DNA of 40,410 nucleotides from a virus: the IMG/VR virus record IMGVR_UViG_3300042861_001312, positions 1-40,410 of that record. One strand, given 5' to 3'. The notes beneath the pieces were generated by a model. That model was not told where the DNA came from and made no database searches. It saw nothing but the letters and a program-made list of their open reading frames with translations. The position numbers were made by a program, and so were the translations under genes. Below are positions 7,601 to 18,000 of the stretch, piece after piece (position 1 is the stretch's first letter; each line of letters starts with the position of its first letter).

Positions 7601-10261
7601 ATTAGTCACTCCTCAACTGAAAGAGCGTCTACAATACCACTTCCAGCTTGGACACCATTACCAAGTGGTGGTACATCAAATTTTGTTATAGGTCAAACTT
7701 GGGTTGGGGGTAATTCAGTAACGGTTGGTGGAAATGTTAATAGTGAAAATACTTATGCAAATGGTCAACAATTATATTTTAATTCATTTTCTTATTGTGA
7801 TAATCAACGAGAAACTTGGGATTATGTTACAGGATATACTAATGGTTTAACTGCGACAACTTGGACTCAAAAAACTTCAAGATTTTCAGGGTTTAATTCA
7901 AATTTAATTAGTTATTATTCTAGTTTAGATAATCGTTCAATAACGTCACAATATAAACCAAGTTGTAATAATATACAACCTACTAATGGAACGCCTAACT
8001 CGGGAGATGACGAGGCTACTCCAAAACCTCAAACACCTCCAATTGGTGCTGGAGCAAATGCCGACCCATTTCACGGAATATCAGTTGGAACTGCTAATGG
8101 TTTTACCTTGGCGTGGTCAAGAAATCCGACTTTTAAATTAACTCGTAATGGAACTTGTGGGGTGAATCGTGACTGTAATAGAAGTAACTTACCTTGGATG
8201 ACATTAAATACGGGAACCACAAGATATTATTCGACTACCGGTAGAAATGAGGGGTATATCCCTAATGAAATTGTTGAAGGGTCGTCAATGTTACATATGG
8301 AACAATTTATACCGACAGGACCGTCTGAAAGTAGTTCCTTGATTTTCTGTTGTGCTAATGTTCAAACACCAAGAGTTTATAGTTATTATTATTCACCTAT
8401 TTATGCTACAACTGCGAACACTATGAATTTCACATTAGGTAGTGTTGGGACTACATTTCCGGGTATGACAAATAATCAAATTGTTATGAGAGGTGATAGA
8501 TTACCTACAAGTACAAATGTTGAAGAATATTGTTGTAATGGACGTGTATTACAAAAGAATAGTAAGTTTGCTATGTATCAAATACCTGAAACAGGTGTTA
8601 TTGGTATAAATTCGGTTGCAGGACCAAGTGGTTCTGTTGGAAACGGGTCTTTAGATGATGTAAGGGAAGATTTAAATCAATCCCCAAAAATAAATCAAGT
8701 TATTAATACATTTACTTGTGAAGGTTCTGTTAATTTAGAGTGTTACGGATGTCAAAAATCTCCGGTTAATAGTACTATATTAATAAGACCAAGAGGAAAC
8801 CCTTGTTTAGAATTTAATGGTGAAACAATTTTTGAGGGTGGATGTTATATTTTTATAACAACTATATTCATTTCATTATTAAGAGATTGGGAATTAATGT
8901 TTGAGTGGATTGCACGAAATATGGTAATGCTCGGTGCGTGTAGAAATGTCTTCTCGCATAGATTTAATAATAATTGGGTTAATGGTGTTTTATATGCTTT
9001 TGCATTTAAAAATGAAGTGAGAGGGTTTAGTTCTCCTACGGCTAATCCACCAAATGCACCTATCGCTAGATATTGTAACGATGTTGTAATGTATCATAAT
9101 CCGTCAAGAAGTTTTTATTATAGATGTTCACCGTATAACCCTAGTTCAGGGGAATTTAGTGGTCCATTGAAGTTTCCTACTACTATTATGGATTTAGGTC
9201 CTAGGTCGGCGTTTTTACAAGAGTTGGTTATGTCAGATGAGTACGACGGTTATTTAGTAAATAAGTTAGAAACATCAACATATTCTCACGTAGATGAAAT
9301 ATTAAATTTATTTATTGTAAGTAGATTTATGGATAATAACTTTTTAGAAAATGCGTTAGGGGCACTTAATATTTTCGCATATTTTCAAAATGATAGGGAC
9401 GGTAGATATTTGATTGACGCTGACTACGCTCAATTAATTTCTATTAATTCTGAGTTAGGTGTGGCGTCATTTCAATCATCTAATTATCCTGATTCACCAA
9501 CAGTAGTTGGTGCGGGTGGTTTTGTTACAGGTATTCAATATAAGATATTGTCAGATGGTACGCCTTCTAACCCAACTAATTTTACCTCAATTGGTGCCAC
9601 AAGTAACGCTATTAATACATTATTTGTTGCGACAGGTCCAGGTACAGGTACAGGGTCTGCGTTAGTTGACCCCGCGATTCAAAACCCAATTTTCTTTGAT
9701 TGTGATAACTCTTTGGGAATATTCTTTTCATCAGATACACAACTTAGAGATTATGTTACACCAAAGAGAACTATTATAAACCCTATTGGGACAACCGCAA
9801 GTTTTTGTACTTTTAGCAATTTCCCGGTTTATTCTCAATTAGTTCCGTTGTCTCAATGGACTATTGACGCGACCTCAGGTAGTAAAAATAGTATTTTTGG
9901 AGGAGAATCTAATGATTGGGATTATAGTACAATTTATTCGTCAAAATATCAATCTTTAGATAGATTATCACCACCATCGAGATACTTTAGAAGTTATAAT
10001 ACCTCACAAAATAATTATTTAAAAGGGTATATATACGCGGTTACCAATGGGAATAGTTTAACACCATCAACACCGGGAGGGACTCCAATGCAAAATGGTT
10101 CAATTACTGCACTTGTACAATATTGGGATAAAAACAATCCTGGTCCTGAACAGGTGACTACAGGGGCACCATTCCACTTTTATTTTGGTCTTAAAAGAGG
10201 AGCATCCGCATTTGATAGATTTAGAACAAAATGGATAAACACTAGTAATATTGTAAATTAA
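4607..10261 (+). CDS. Giant baseplate-region structural protein with internal membrane-type helices
   Basis: 1884 residues, the largest gene in the window. Residues about 46-170 look like a carboxypeptidase-regulatory/transthyretin-like beta-sandwich (GRVSVNNGFGLPNAKVSIF, later ESGDYMIFGVPVGSHTIVMD), and a second similar segment follows at about 255-370. Residues about 478-568 (6038-6310) are almost entirely hydrophobic and could form three or four membrane helices. A cysteine-rich stretch follows (CDLCSCNQ at about 588-595). A second hydrophobic segment is near 1411-1425. The remainder is Gly/Asn/Thr/Tyr-rich beta-type sequence. By position after gp25 and gp6 it could replace T4 gp7, but I see no motif proving that. 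The membrane block is unusual for a baseplate protein; ejection through the host envelope is one possible role. It ends 1 nt before the next gene, so the two are probably coupled. Confidence 0.7.
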   Translation: MSKSYRIRTKVGVDTSLKVLVEQEFEYLEILSLKILQSDIYTRQCSDYGVIVGRVSVNNGFGLPNAKVSIFIPIDSVDQTNPIISELYPYKTLLDNNDDGYRYNLLPYVQSYSAHVPTGTFFTRKDVLTNPTLIDVYDKYYKYNAVTNESGDYMIFGVPVGSHTIVMDVDLSDIGEFSLSPQDLIRMGLATEAQVSGTNFKSSNNLRELPQIINLIKSIEVDPLWGQPEICNLGITRTDFDLSSESKIDIRPTSVFMGSIISDSNTNAVKSNCKPTNRSGHLCSLVAGPGEILAIRQTILQDSNGLPILENFSLEGGGKVIDENGTWLIDVPMNMDYYTTNEFGEQVISNDPEVGIPTKAKYRFKVKWAQSPSLSDITKRAYYLVPNIREYSTFQVESYAFSVDWADYGDQQMIQDAINCEDKFYMMQYNKVYTVSEFIDNHKKGSGTERYIGIKNILEESCESENNKFPTNDGNFRFDIIYIIFMFFSIILTPVFFALILLLHILYFVIWLLRIIVIPGLIVWCLASIVNYALLIIGCVPYALGMIAGYAAMIVIYLILSILLYYILRKLWEIDLKGIKVPILTYPDCDLCSCNQGQPINEEPDPDGAPADEEDKLQPCPTIFSDPRPISPLNNGLILAPVSTFSGFRLPSYNAETNPTGFNGQLKTILANDFAGYTYDGQYGSSTIGAPYFQSEILTTGSGGDTLANEWDWFTNGLPLADRINLFNVKAKYFDQTANNPGGGVNRISVNFQTGQTNVHYDNTIVILCDKSTAKKFATGQMISFQNPSYTKDPNLTGGIKNKFNNNAITGTTYTGNTQIRVNYANPNGNGNTQSPLYNVTITATSTTNIHKFPIDVEYFQVITGMTYSSFSGMCLTPTSPDFLPNSLNQKYFANDTTFFKMYNNTNSNQYGGRGYIDFVGAIPGQLLPGVKVLKSINYVRYVNDNYVVILNRGVDPYTSKIPIEYGVGKLFGYSSESAVKIKGFYRMNIPIQGSFINISHSSTERASTIPLPAWTPLPSGGTSNFVIGQTWVGGNSVTVGGNVNSENTYANGQQLYFNSFSYCDNQRETWDYVTGYTNGLTATTWTQKTSRFSGFNSNLISYYSSLDNRSITSQYKPSCNNIQPTNGTPNSGDDEATPKPQTPPIGAGANADPFHGISVGTANGFTLAWSRNPTFKLTRNGTCGVNRDCNRSNLPWMTLNTGTTRYYSTTGRNEGYIPNEIVEGSSMLHMEQFIPTGPSESSSLIFCCANVQTPRVYSYYYSPIYATTANTMNFTLGSVGTTFPGMTNNQIVMRGDRLPTSTNVEEYCCNGRVLQKNSKFAMYQIPETGVIGINSVAGPSGSVGNGSLDDVREDLNQSPKINQVINTFTCEGSVNLECYGCQKSPVNSTILIRPRGNPCLEFNGETIFEGGCYIFITTIFISLLRDWELMFEWIARNMVMLGACRNVFSHRFNNNWVNGVLYAFAFKNEVRGFSSPTANPPNAPIARYCNDVVMYHNPSRSFYYRCSPYNPSSGEFSGPLKFPTTIMDLGPRSAFLQELVMSDEYDGYLVNKLETSTYSHVDEILNLFIVSRFMDNNFLENALGALNIFAYFQNDRDGRYLIDADYAQLISINSELGVASFQSSNYPDSPTVVGAGGFVTGIQYKILSDGTPSNPTNFTSIGATSNAINTLFVATGPGTGTGSALVDPAIQNPIFFDCDNSLGIFFSSDTQLRDYVTPKRTIINPIGTTASFCTFSNFPVYSQLVPLSQWTIDATSGSKNSIFGGESNDWDYSTIYSSKYQSLDRLSPPSRYFRSYNTSQNNYLKGYIYAVTNGNSLTPSTPGGTPMQNGSITALVQYWDKNNPGPEQVTTGAPFHFYFGLKRGASAFDRFRTKWINTSNIVN

Positions 10262-10262
10262 A

Positions 10263-12164
10263 ATGGATGATATAAGAATAGTATTAGGGTCGTTACGATA
10301 TAAAACATCAACAAATACTGATTTATCTGTCCCAACACCGTTAGTTCAAAACTCAAAAAATTTACAAGAATTTGATAGAAGTATTGATGTTAATTTGGCT
10401 CAGGTGTTTAATGACGAAAGACAAAAATCAACAACATTTAGACCGGTTTGTAAGTTTCAAGTCTTATTTAATAATTCATATACCGGGTCAACAAACTATG
10501 AACCACTAGAAAATAATTTATATTATATTAACGAGACTGCGTTAACATTAAAACAATGTGGAGTAAATCCAACCGCAGTTTCGTGGCAAGGGTTTCCTCA
10601 GTATGATGAGTTTGATTTTATTAGAAGTGACTATAGTGTGTCGGGATATACCCTTCCAATACCTTCAACAATACCCGGAGCGGCACCTATGGTTCACGTA
10701 GATTTTGTTGCAAGAAGTGCGTCAACCTATAATTGGAATCATTTTGTTAGTTATCCATATAAGAACATAGATAAGGTTATGAATTATTATGATGGGACAA
10801 ATCTTTTAACACCTTCGTTAGTTTGGAACGCTGTTGATGGAATTCCTTTTTATGTTAAAATTGATGATAGTACCGGGGCTAGTATTGCTAATGGTGTTAC
10901 ACCAAATCCGTTGTTAGAAGGTGGTAACCCAATTATTAGGTTTAAATGCCCTGTTAAACACGGATTATCGGAATCGGAATTTGTTAAAATTAAGTTAAGT
11001 GGTGGGTATGTTAATACATTCCAAGTGTTCTCATTTGGTGATGGGTTACCGGGTACTGAAGAATATATTTTTAATATCTTTAATATTGGGTATTCGCCTT
11101 CAATTTTTATTGAAGGTGATACGGGTACGTTTAAAAGAATTATAAATTATGAAAATCCTAATGACACTACCTCTAAATATTATGTAATTCAACATAAAAT
11201 AATTACAGATGTTAATGACGCTGTTTTAGTTAATGCCGGATTTGAAAAAAATATATTTGGGACTAAAAAGAAATTTGAAAGTCCTGTTTATACACCAAAT
11301 AATGTAAAGAGAACTTCTATTAAAGAAAATTCTCAATCATATACTTTATCTTTTAATAAAGATATTGACGTGAGTGAGTTACGTGATAATCAAAAAAGAC
11401 CAATTAGTGAGTTATATATTACCACAATATGGAAAGGTTATTTTGGATTAACTTTTGGAAGTGTTGACAATAATGGTAATGATGTAGGGTTAAAACAAGG
11501 GTTCGATTTTAATTTATCACCGGTAGATAATCAGTTTAATACTCCACAACCTTGGTGGGAAGGAAATAATGTTGAGTCAAATTTTGTGGATTCAAATAAT
11601 AACCCATACCCAATAGGATATTATAACACTCCTTATGGGTTTGTGAATAATGGTAATATTGATTTCATATATCTTAAATCACTTAAAAGTGGTGATACAA
11701 TAAATGGTAATTATTGTGAGTGGAATGATTATGAACAAAAAGAAAGAATTATTTCTGAAATGTATCATAAGTTCACATTTAATTCAGATGTGTTTGATAT
11801 GAGTTTACTAGATAATAATAACAATCAATTAGGTTATTATTACAAACCAAATAGACCAATGAGAATTAGAGCGTTTTCAGATTACATTGAAACAGGGAGT
11901 ATTACAAATATTGCGGATGTTCCGGATTATTCGTATTTCTCAACAACTTATAATTCGTTTATTTGGAGAGATTTATACACCTATGGTTTTAAAGATGGTA
12001 GTGGTAATGGTGTTGACTCTCCATTTTTGAATGGAAAACATTACCCATATAATAATTATATTTTTAGAATAATACCTGAAGGAACTAATTATATAGAAAG
12101 TACTTTACATAATTACGCTACTCTTTATGGAGCGGCTCAACCAATAACCGACGATTGTGAATAA
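10263..12164 (+). CDS. Structural protein of the baseplate/tail operon, unknown family
   Basis: 633 residues. I do not recognise a named domain. The composition is that of a virion beta-structure protein: many Asn, Tyr, Gly, Thr, few cysteines, no signal peptide and no membrane segment. A segment with CPVKHGLSESEFVKIKLSGG (about residues 225-244) resembles the receptor- or partner-binding beta modules of other tail proteins only in a general way. It lies tightly between the giant gene (1-nt gap) and a gene whose GTG start overlaps its end by 8 nt, so it belongs to the same transcript and is probably an outer wedge or fibre-network component. T4 gp8 or gp9/10-type roles are possible from order alone. 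Confidence 0.6.
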   Translation: MDDIRIVLGSLRYKTSTNTDLSVPTPLVQNSKNLQEFDRSIDVNLAQVFNDERQKSTTFRPVCKFQVLFNNSYTGSTNYEPLENNLYYINETALTLKQCGVNPTAVSWQGFPQYDEFDFIRSDYSVSGYTLPIPSTIPGAAPMVHVDFVARSASTYNWNHFVSYPYKNIDKVMNYYDGTNLLTPSLVWNAVDGIPFYVKIDDSTGASIANGVTPNPLLEGGNPIIRFKCPVKHGLSESEFVKIKLSGGYVNTFQVFSFGDGLPGTEEYIFNIFNIGYSPSIFIEGDTGTFKRIINYENPNDTTSKYYVIQHKIITDVNDAVLVNAGFEKNIFGTKKKFESPVYTPNNVKRTSIKENSQSYTLSFNKDIDVSELRDNQKRPISELYITTIWKGYFGLTFGSVDNNGNDVGLKQGFDFNLSPVDNQFNTPQPWWEGNNVESNFVDSNNNPYPIGYYNTPYGFVNNGNIDFIYLKSLKSGDTINGNYCEWNDYEQKERIISEMYHKFTFNSDVFDMSLLDNNNNQLGYYYKPNRPMRIRAFSDYIETGSITNIADVPDYSYFSTTYNSFIWRDLYTYGFKDGSGNGVDSPFLNGKHYPYNNYIFRIIPEGTNYIESTLHNYATLYGAAQPITDDCE

Positions 12165-13011
12165 TAATAGTTATAAATTTACCTTACCAAAAGGTGACGA
12201 CAAATATATCAACATACCAATTGAAATTAAATGGGATTTTCTTGGTCAAGATAGTGCTGTTGAGGAATATCAACAAAATGTTATTGAGGACGTAATTGGA
12301 TTTCCGGGGGATTTTGAGATTTTAAGGTTTGCTCACGCACCATACGATAACGAAACAAAAACGGATATTAAATATGATTTTCATTTTTTTGGTATACCAA
12401 CGACTAATAGTGATGGGGGAATAGATTATTTGGTTCCGGCTAACCCGTCAAATGATGTTCAAAATTCAACAACTAATTCAAGTTATTGGGTGACTAGTTA
12501 TATCCCTGAGGGGTTTACCGTTATAGATATATATTATTATGTTAAACCATTTACTAAATCTTTTTTCAAATTGGATTTTTATGATAGTAAAGATACCATT
12601 ACTCAAACTAATTATTTTACGGTAATAATCCCTGTTCAACAAGGATATACCGTTACAGGAATAACTAGTTCATATAAACCATCTGTTAATATTAAAATAC
12701 CGTCATTTAAATTAGATTATGTTGGTGACAAAGAGGGGTTCTTTTTATATTGGTTAAGAAACACAAAATTCTTAGACATTAGTAAATTTTATATGACGGC
12801 AAAATTTTTTGATGCTAGATTAGGGATTTTCGTTAAAATGACAAATACACCTCAAAGTGAGATACCATCAAAGTTCAGATTCAACCCTGAAGATTATTTC
12901 TACTATGAGGTTAGATTAAGTTATGATGAAAAAACATATGAAGTTTGGGATAATAATAATAGAGTTGGGACGACAAGTTCAATAAAATGGTATGAGTATA
13001 TAAATCCGTAA
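12157..13011 (+). CDS. Structural protein of the baseplate/tail operon, unknown family (GTG start)
   Basis: 284 residues. The reading frame opens with GTG at 12157, 8 nt inside the end of the previous gene; the next in-frame ATG (12229) would remove a well-formed N-terminus (NNNSYKFTLPKGDDKYINIP), so GTG is preferred and translation is probably coupled. No named domain is recognised. The middle has alternating hydrophobic strands (YWVTSYIPEGFTVIDIYYYV) and an aromatic-rich C-terminal half, which suggests a beta-sandwich virion protein. No membrane segment or catalytic motif is seen. Position argues for a baseplate or fibre-connector role. Confidence 0.55.
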   Translation: MNNNSYKFTLPKGDDKYINIPIEIKWDFLGQDSAVEEYQQNVIEDVIGFPGDFEILRFAHAPYDNETKTDIKYDFHFFGIPTTNSDGGIDYLVPANPSNDVQNSTTNSSYWVTSYIPEGFTVIDIYYYVKPFTKSFFKLDFYDSKDTITQTNYFTVIIPVQQGYTVTGITSSYKPSVNIKIPSFKLDYVGDKEGFFLYWLRNTKFLDISKFYMTAKFFDARLGIFVKMTNTPQSEIPSKFRFNPEDYFYYEVRLSYDEKTYEVWDNNNRVGTTSSIKWYEYINP

Positions 13012-13012
13012 T

Positions 13013-14176
13013 ATGACTGAAAGAGATTATCGTATTAAAATATCGCCTGAGTTTATTAGTGGAGACATTTTTAACGTCAGATACAACGCGGGTACAATAA
13101 CCGGAACCGGAATAATTAACAAATGTTGTATAATTCCTGCTGAGACTTTTAAAATTGATTTAACAGGTACTTCTTATGTGTATTCGTCAATGACAGAAGT
13201 ATTGTCAGGTGGTACTAATGGTGCGTCATTATTAACCGGATTAACTATTCCGATATTGTTAACTGAAACTACTGTTGATGTCGGATATTATTCGGTGTTT
13301 GATGGGATGGTTTTACAACAAGATACGATGTTAAATTTTATCTTTTCGGGTAATAGTATTAATCCTTATAGGTGTTATTTTCATAATACGTCCGACATCG
13401 AGTTTAAAAAGTATTTAGAATTTTCAACATACAAGATTGATTGGGGTGATGGACAAGTTAGTGCGGTGACATCAACATCTATGTATCATAATTATACTAA
13501 TTCTACCGCATATACAATTACTCTGTCAGGTATGAGTCCTTGGGGTACAAATATAATAACAAAAACAATCAACCCCCCATTTACGGGTACAACAATTTCA
13601 AATCCTAAAGGAACCGCTTATTTTCAACCGGCGGGTGGTAATTGGTCCAATACATTATTGTCATATGATTACATATTCAGTGGTGATTCAAGTTGTGAAG
13701 CTACTTTAAATGATATTAATTTATTTAATCCAATTACTAATATTCCATTTTTAATTACGGGATATACGACATCGTCATTAAGTGATTTGAAACAATATGG
13801 TACAACACTATATAAAACGGGTACTCAAGTAACGGGGAATACAGGTATGATTGGTACGTATTCAGGAGTTAGTGCAGATGGATTATATACTGCCTATACA
13901 ATTAATGGTATTGATTACTATGATTATTCGGATGGAAAAACTCTTTTTGTTGTAAAATCATCAGGATTAACGTCTGATATGTTAGTTTGTCAACCAATTG
14001 TAAAAAATGATTTATTAATGAACATAATTGACGAGGCAGAAGTGCAATCCAATATATTTATTGAGAGAGGAAAGAACTCAGCTCTTGAGAGAGTTGAAAG
14101 ATTGGGTGAGGTTGACAACGTAGGAGATTTGGTCAAATACGGATATAAATTTTTTAATGTAAATAATAGTATATAA
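13013..14176 (+). CDS. Structural protein with PKD-like domain, baseplate/tail operon
   Basis: 387 residues, starting 1 nt after the previous stop. Around residues 135-190 there is a PKD/Ig-like pattern: a strand leading into DWGDGQVS, then MYHNYTNSTAYTITLSG, which is the WGDG...Y/HxY signature of PKD domains. These domains are common in surface-exposed and adhesive proteins and would fit an exposed tail component. The C-terminus (about residues 340-387) is more charged and helical (IDEAEVQSNIFIERGKNSAL), possibly an assembly interface. The first and last parts match no family known to me. Confidence 0.6.
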   Translation: MTERDYRIKISPEFISGDIFNVRYNAGTITGTGIINKCCIIPAETFKIDLTGTSYVYSSMTEVLSGGTNGASLLTGLTIPILLTETTVDVGYYSVFDGMVLQQDTMLNFIFSGNSINPYRCYFHNTSDIEFKKYLEFSTYKIDWGDGQVSAVTSTSMYHNYTNSTAYTITLSGMSPWGTNIITKTINPPFTGTTISNPKGTAYFQPAGGNWSNTLLSYDYIFSGDSSCEATLNDINLFNPITNIPFLITGYTTSSLSDLKQYGTTLYKTGTQVTGNTGMIGTYSGVSADGLYTAYTINGIDYYDYSDGKTLFVVKSSGLTSDMLVCQPIVKNDLLMNIIDEAEVQSNIFIERGKNSALERVERLGEVDNVGDLVKYGYKFFNVNNSI

Positions 14177-14177
14177 T

Positions 14178-15086
14178 ATGGCGACAGGAACATATGGAAC
14201 AATAAGACCGGCGGATGTAAGTCCGGAAGATGTTGAGATAATTTTAAATTATACACCATCAAGAGATGAGACAGATAATTTTGTGTTAACAAAGTTGGAT
14301 GCGTTGTCTATTTTAAGACCTTACTATAATAATGATACCACAGGTGTAAACAATGGTATTGAGATATTAGGTGGTTTATATAATTTAAAACTACCTGCAG
14401 AACAATTTAACCAAATTGGTATTTATACTTTATTTATTAGACCCGTTCAAATTAGAGCCACAATATTAGATTGTGGTGTTCTATCCGCTCTCCCTAATGT
14501 TAAAGGTTTAATTTTTGACTTAAATTCTGTACCGGCAAATTTTAGAAATAAATTTGTTAATCAGGGGTTAGTTGGATTTAGAATTGAATATTTAAATTCT
14601 GATGGAACTAAAATACCAAACTTTTTTAGGATTATTACGTCATCATTCTTTTGTGAGCCAGTTGTTCAAAATTTAACAAACTCATCACAAAAAGCGATAA
14701 GATACAAATATAGTGATAATAATACAAATTTATTATTCTGTACATTAACTCCGTCATCGGCACCAACAAATAAGCCAAATGCGACCCCATATATTGGACA
14801 ACCAAATCAAAATGTGATTATTACCAATACTTTCTTTAATCCAATAACTTTGGATATTGAAATTGGAGAACACGATTTCTCAACATTGGCAATTGCTTTA
14901 TATGGTAATCAAACCAAATCAATTGATGATGGTATCTACACATTATACGATAACGCTAATAACATATACAAACAATACAACTTATATGAGATTAGAGACC
15001 AATTTAATGAGTTATTATATGAGGTTAGACAAGACAGAGGTAATAATATAGATTTTAGTAAAAACTTTACAAATATAACTCAATAA
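14178..15086 (+). CDS. Structural protein of the baseplate/tail operon, unknown family
   Basis: 302 residues, beginning 1 nt after the previous stop and ending in a TAATG overlap with the next gene (the last base of the stop is the first base of the next ATG), so both are likely translated in a coupled manner. I do not recognise a domain. The N-terminus (PEDVEIILNYTPSRDETDNF) is acidic; the middle has beta-strand-like segments (IYTLFIRPVQIRATILDCG), and the C-terminus has a charged stretch with YEIRDQFNELLYEVRQDRG. It is probably a small wedge or connector protein working with the 1028-residue protein that follows. Confidence 0.55.
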   Translation: MATGTYGTIRPADVSPEDVEIILNYTPSRDETDNFVLTKLDALSILRPYYNNDTTGVNNGIEILGGLYNLKLPAEQFNQIGIYTLFIRPVQIRATILDCGVLSALPNVKGLIFDLNSVPANFRNKFVNQGLVGFRIEYLNSDGTKIPNFFRIITSSFFCEPVVQNLTNSSQKAIRYKYSDNNTNLLFCTLTPSSAPTNKPNATPYIGQPNQNVIITNTFFNPITLDIEIGEHDFSTLAIALYGNQTKSIDDGIYTLYDNANNIYKQYNLYEIRDQFNELLYEVRQDRGNNIDFSKNFTNITQ

Positions 15087-18000
15087 TGGCTACAGAAAAA
15101 TTTACGTGTCCACCACAACCGGCAACAGGTGCGGGTACATTCTCAGATAATTTAGTTGGATTCCAATTAGTTGCTGGAGGTGGTTTAACGCAAGGTAATT
15201 TTGAGTTTACTACCGGGATTACTGAAAAATCAAATAGAACTTTTACCACAGGTGCGTTTTCTAATCCTATTAATTTAGAAAATTTGGGTGTTAATAGTGT
15301 TGCCCAATCAAGAGCTATTTTTGAAAATAATTTTAAAGTTTATCCTAATTTTGATTTAACTCAAGTAACTAATTTTACTTCATATGGTTCAATGGTTAAG
15401 AGAATCTCAACGTCTGTTGAAACCATTATTAGTAAATTCCCGGCAGCTTTAGAAGTTAGCTTTATGGATGAAAACTATTTAACGGGTGCAACTGCAACAA
15501 ATATTTCTTATGACCCAATAACTAACGAAACAAGTATTGATTTAAATATTTCAAGAATTAGAAACCCTTTTGATGTTGATTTTACAGTTAATGCTACAAG
15601 AAATTTAGAGTTAAGGGAAGTTCAAGTTTCTCCATTGAGAAATATGACCAAAGAATTTACTAAATACTCCTTATTTTTAGGTGGTATTGGTTATGATGTT
15701 ACTTATATTATACCGACAACATCATTAACTACGGGGACTCTTACGTTATACATAAATGGTAATGTTTTTTCAGGGTTAACGGAAACTTATGATGATTTAG
15801 TTATTAGACCAAATGATTACCAAGTTAATAGAGTTTTTAATGAAGATTTAGATGAGGTTCAAAGATTCTTGTTAAATAGAAATGTAGTACCAATTTACAC
15901 TGCGACTTTTCAGGTACCAAATGAAAATGATGATGGTTCATTTTATATTCAAAATAAATTAGTTACTTGGCCTTTATATGGTGGTTGGAATTTAGATATT
16001 TTAACAAATTCTTTCACAACTTATCTTACAACATTAAATGAAATTAGTGTTAATTTTGATGGATATCAAACTAATCTAGTGTCAAGATTTTTAACTACAG
16101 ATTCTCTTAAAGAATTTGATACGTCAGACCAAAAGATTGAAAAGATACTACAAATATATGGTAGAAGTTTTGATGAGACTAAAAAATTCATTAATGGTTT
16201 AGCGTATATGAACTCGGTTAATTATAATACCGGTAATGATATTCCGTCACAATTATTGAAGAATTTATCTCAAACATTAGGATGGTCAACAAATATGTCA
16301 CCGATAACTAATGACGACTTTTTAGGGTCGGTTTTTGGTCAAAAAAATGTAGATAAATCCGCATTTAGTGGGGTGGGACAATCCCAAACACCTGATGAAT
16401 TAAATTACCAATATTATAAAAATTTAGTTCTTAATTCGGCTTATTTATTCAAATCAAAAGGAACTAGAAAATCTATTGAAACTTTAATGAGATTAATTGG
16501 TGCTCCGGATGCTTTAGTTGAGTTTAATGAATATATTTATTTGGCTGACCAAAAAATTAATATATCAGATTTTAACTCACAATATGCTAGTATATCAGGG
16601 GGTACGTATAATAGAACATTACCTACTTTAGATGGGGGATATACTTTTACTATTCAGGGGGTTAAATATTCAGGGTTTACAACAACCTCAGTTCTTGAAA
16701 GTGTTGATTTAACTAAAAGTGATTATCCGATTAGTGATAGTGGTTATCCTAAATCACCGGTTAATTCTGAAACCTATTACTATCAAATGGGTAGTGGATG
16801 GTTTGAGTCAACACCAAAACATAGGTCACCTGAACAACCTGATTTAACTAATAGTGTTTTTACAGGTTCAAATCCAAACTACCAAACCAAATTGGCTCCA
16901 TTTACCTATGGACAAGAATATTTAAATGTTTATAAATCATTCCCATTTACTAATTTAGGGTATACTTTAAGTTCGGCTATAGATAATAATAAAACTTGGG
17001 TTGATACTGAAATTGGTAGTAGAAGTAATTTAGATGGTGGGTATAATTCATTATATACTACTGATAGTGAAGATTTAGTTATTAACGTAAAAAACGTTGA
17101 TTTATATTTGAATCCGGGACAAGGGTTGTCTTACGATGTTTGGTATATGTCAAGAGAATATAATTTCCCAATTGCTAATCAAGGTTTGGGGTATGTTGCA
17201 CCAACAAGATGTAATCCTGACCCGATATCGGCATATCCACATAGAGGGGGAGTTGATTCAACAGTAATTAATCCTGAACCAAGAAAACAAACATTTTTTG
17301 AATTTGCTCAAACATTTTGGAAAAACACTATTAATGTTAGAAATAGACAATACGCAACCGATGGTGGAACAAGTGGTTATCCGACATTATCGTCAATTTA
17401 TTGGAATTATTTACAATCAGAATCTTTAGTGGGGGTTCAAAATGATAACTTTACATACAAAACAATGATTGAGTATGTAAGTGGTATGGGTGATTATTGG
17501 ATTCGTTTAGTGGAACAAATGATACCTGCAAGTACTATTTGGAATACGGGTGTTAAGTTGGAGAACTCTATTTTTCATAGACAAAAATTTGTGTGGAGAA
17601 GACAACGAGGTTGTGAATTAGTTCCAATTCTTTGTAAACCTTGTAAATTTACGGGTAGTATTTATTTAAGTGATTGTAATGTTTGGTCAAAATTGTGTGA
17701 TAGATATCCGGATAGTGTTTTAGAATTTGGTAACTTTAACAATGTTCTTGCAAGTGTAATTAATAATTGGTTAAATCCTGCGTCTGGTGTTGTATTGGCG
17801 GCATCGTGTAATGTTAATACGACTAATAGTGAATGGTTTGTTGACATAAATATAAATGGGTCTAATATTATCCAATATCCGTTCTTTAATGGTACAGGGT
17901 ATAACTCTATTTCGTGTGGTACTGAACCTGTTACTCAAACATCTAATAGTAGCTCTCCTTGTGTGTCTCTTTGGGAAACTGCGTTGGATGATAGTTTAGC

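Noticed and set aside
13990-14292. - strand frame of 100 codons across two structural genes
   Set aside because: It covers the junction of two well-supported + strand genes in tight spacing and shows no recognisable domain; treated as a shadow.
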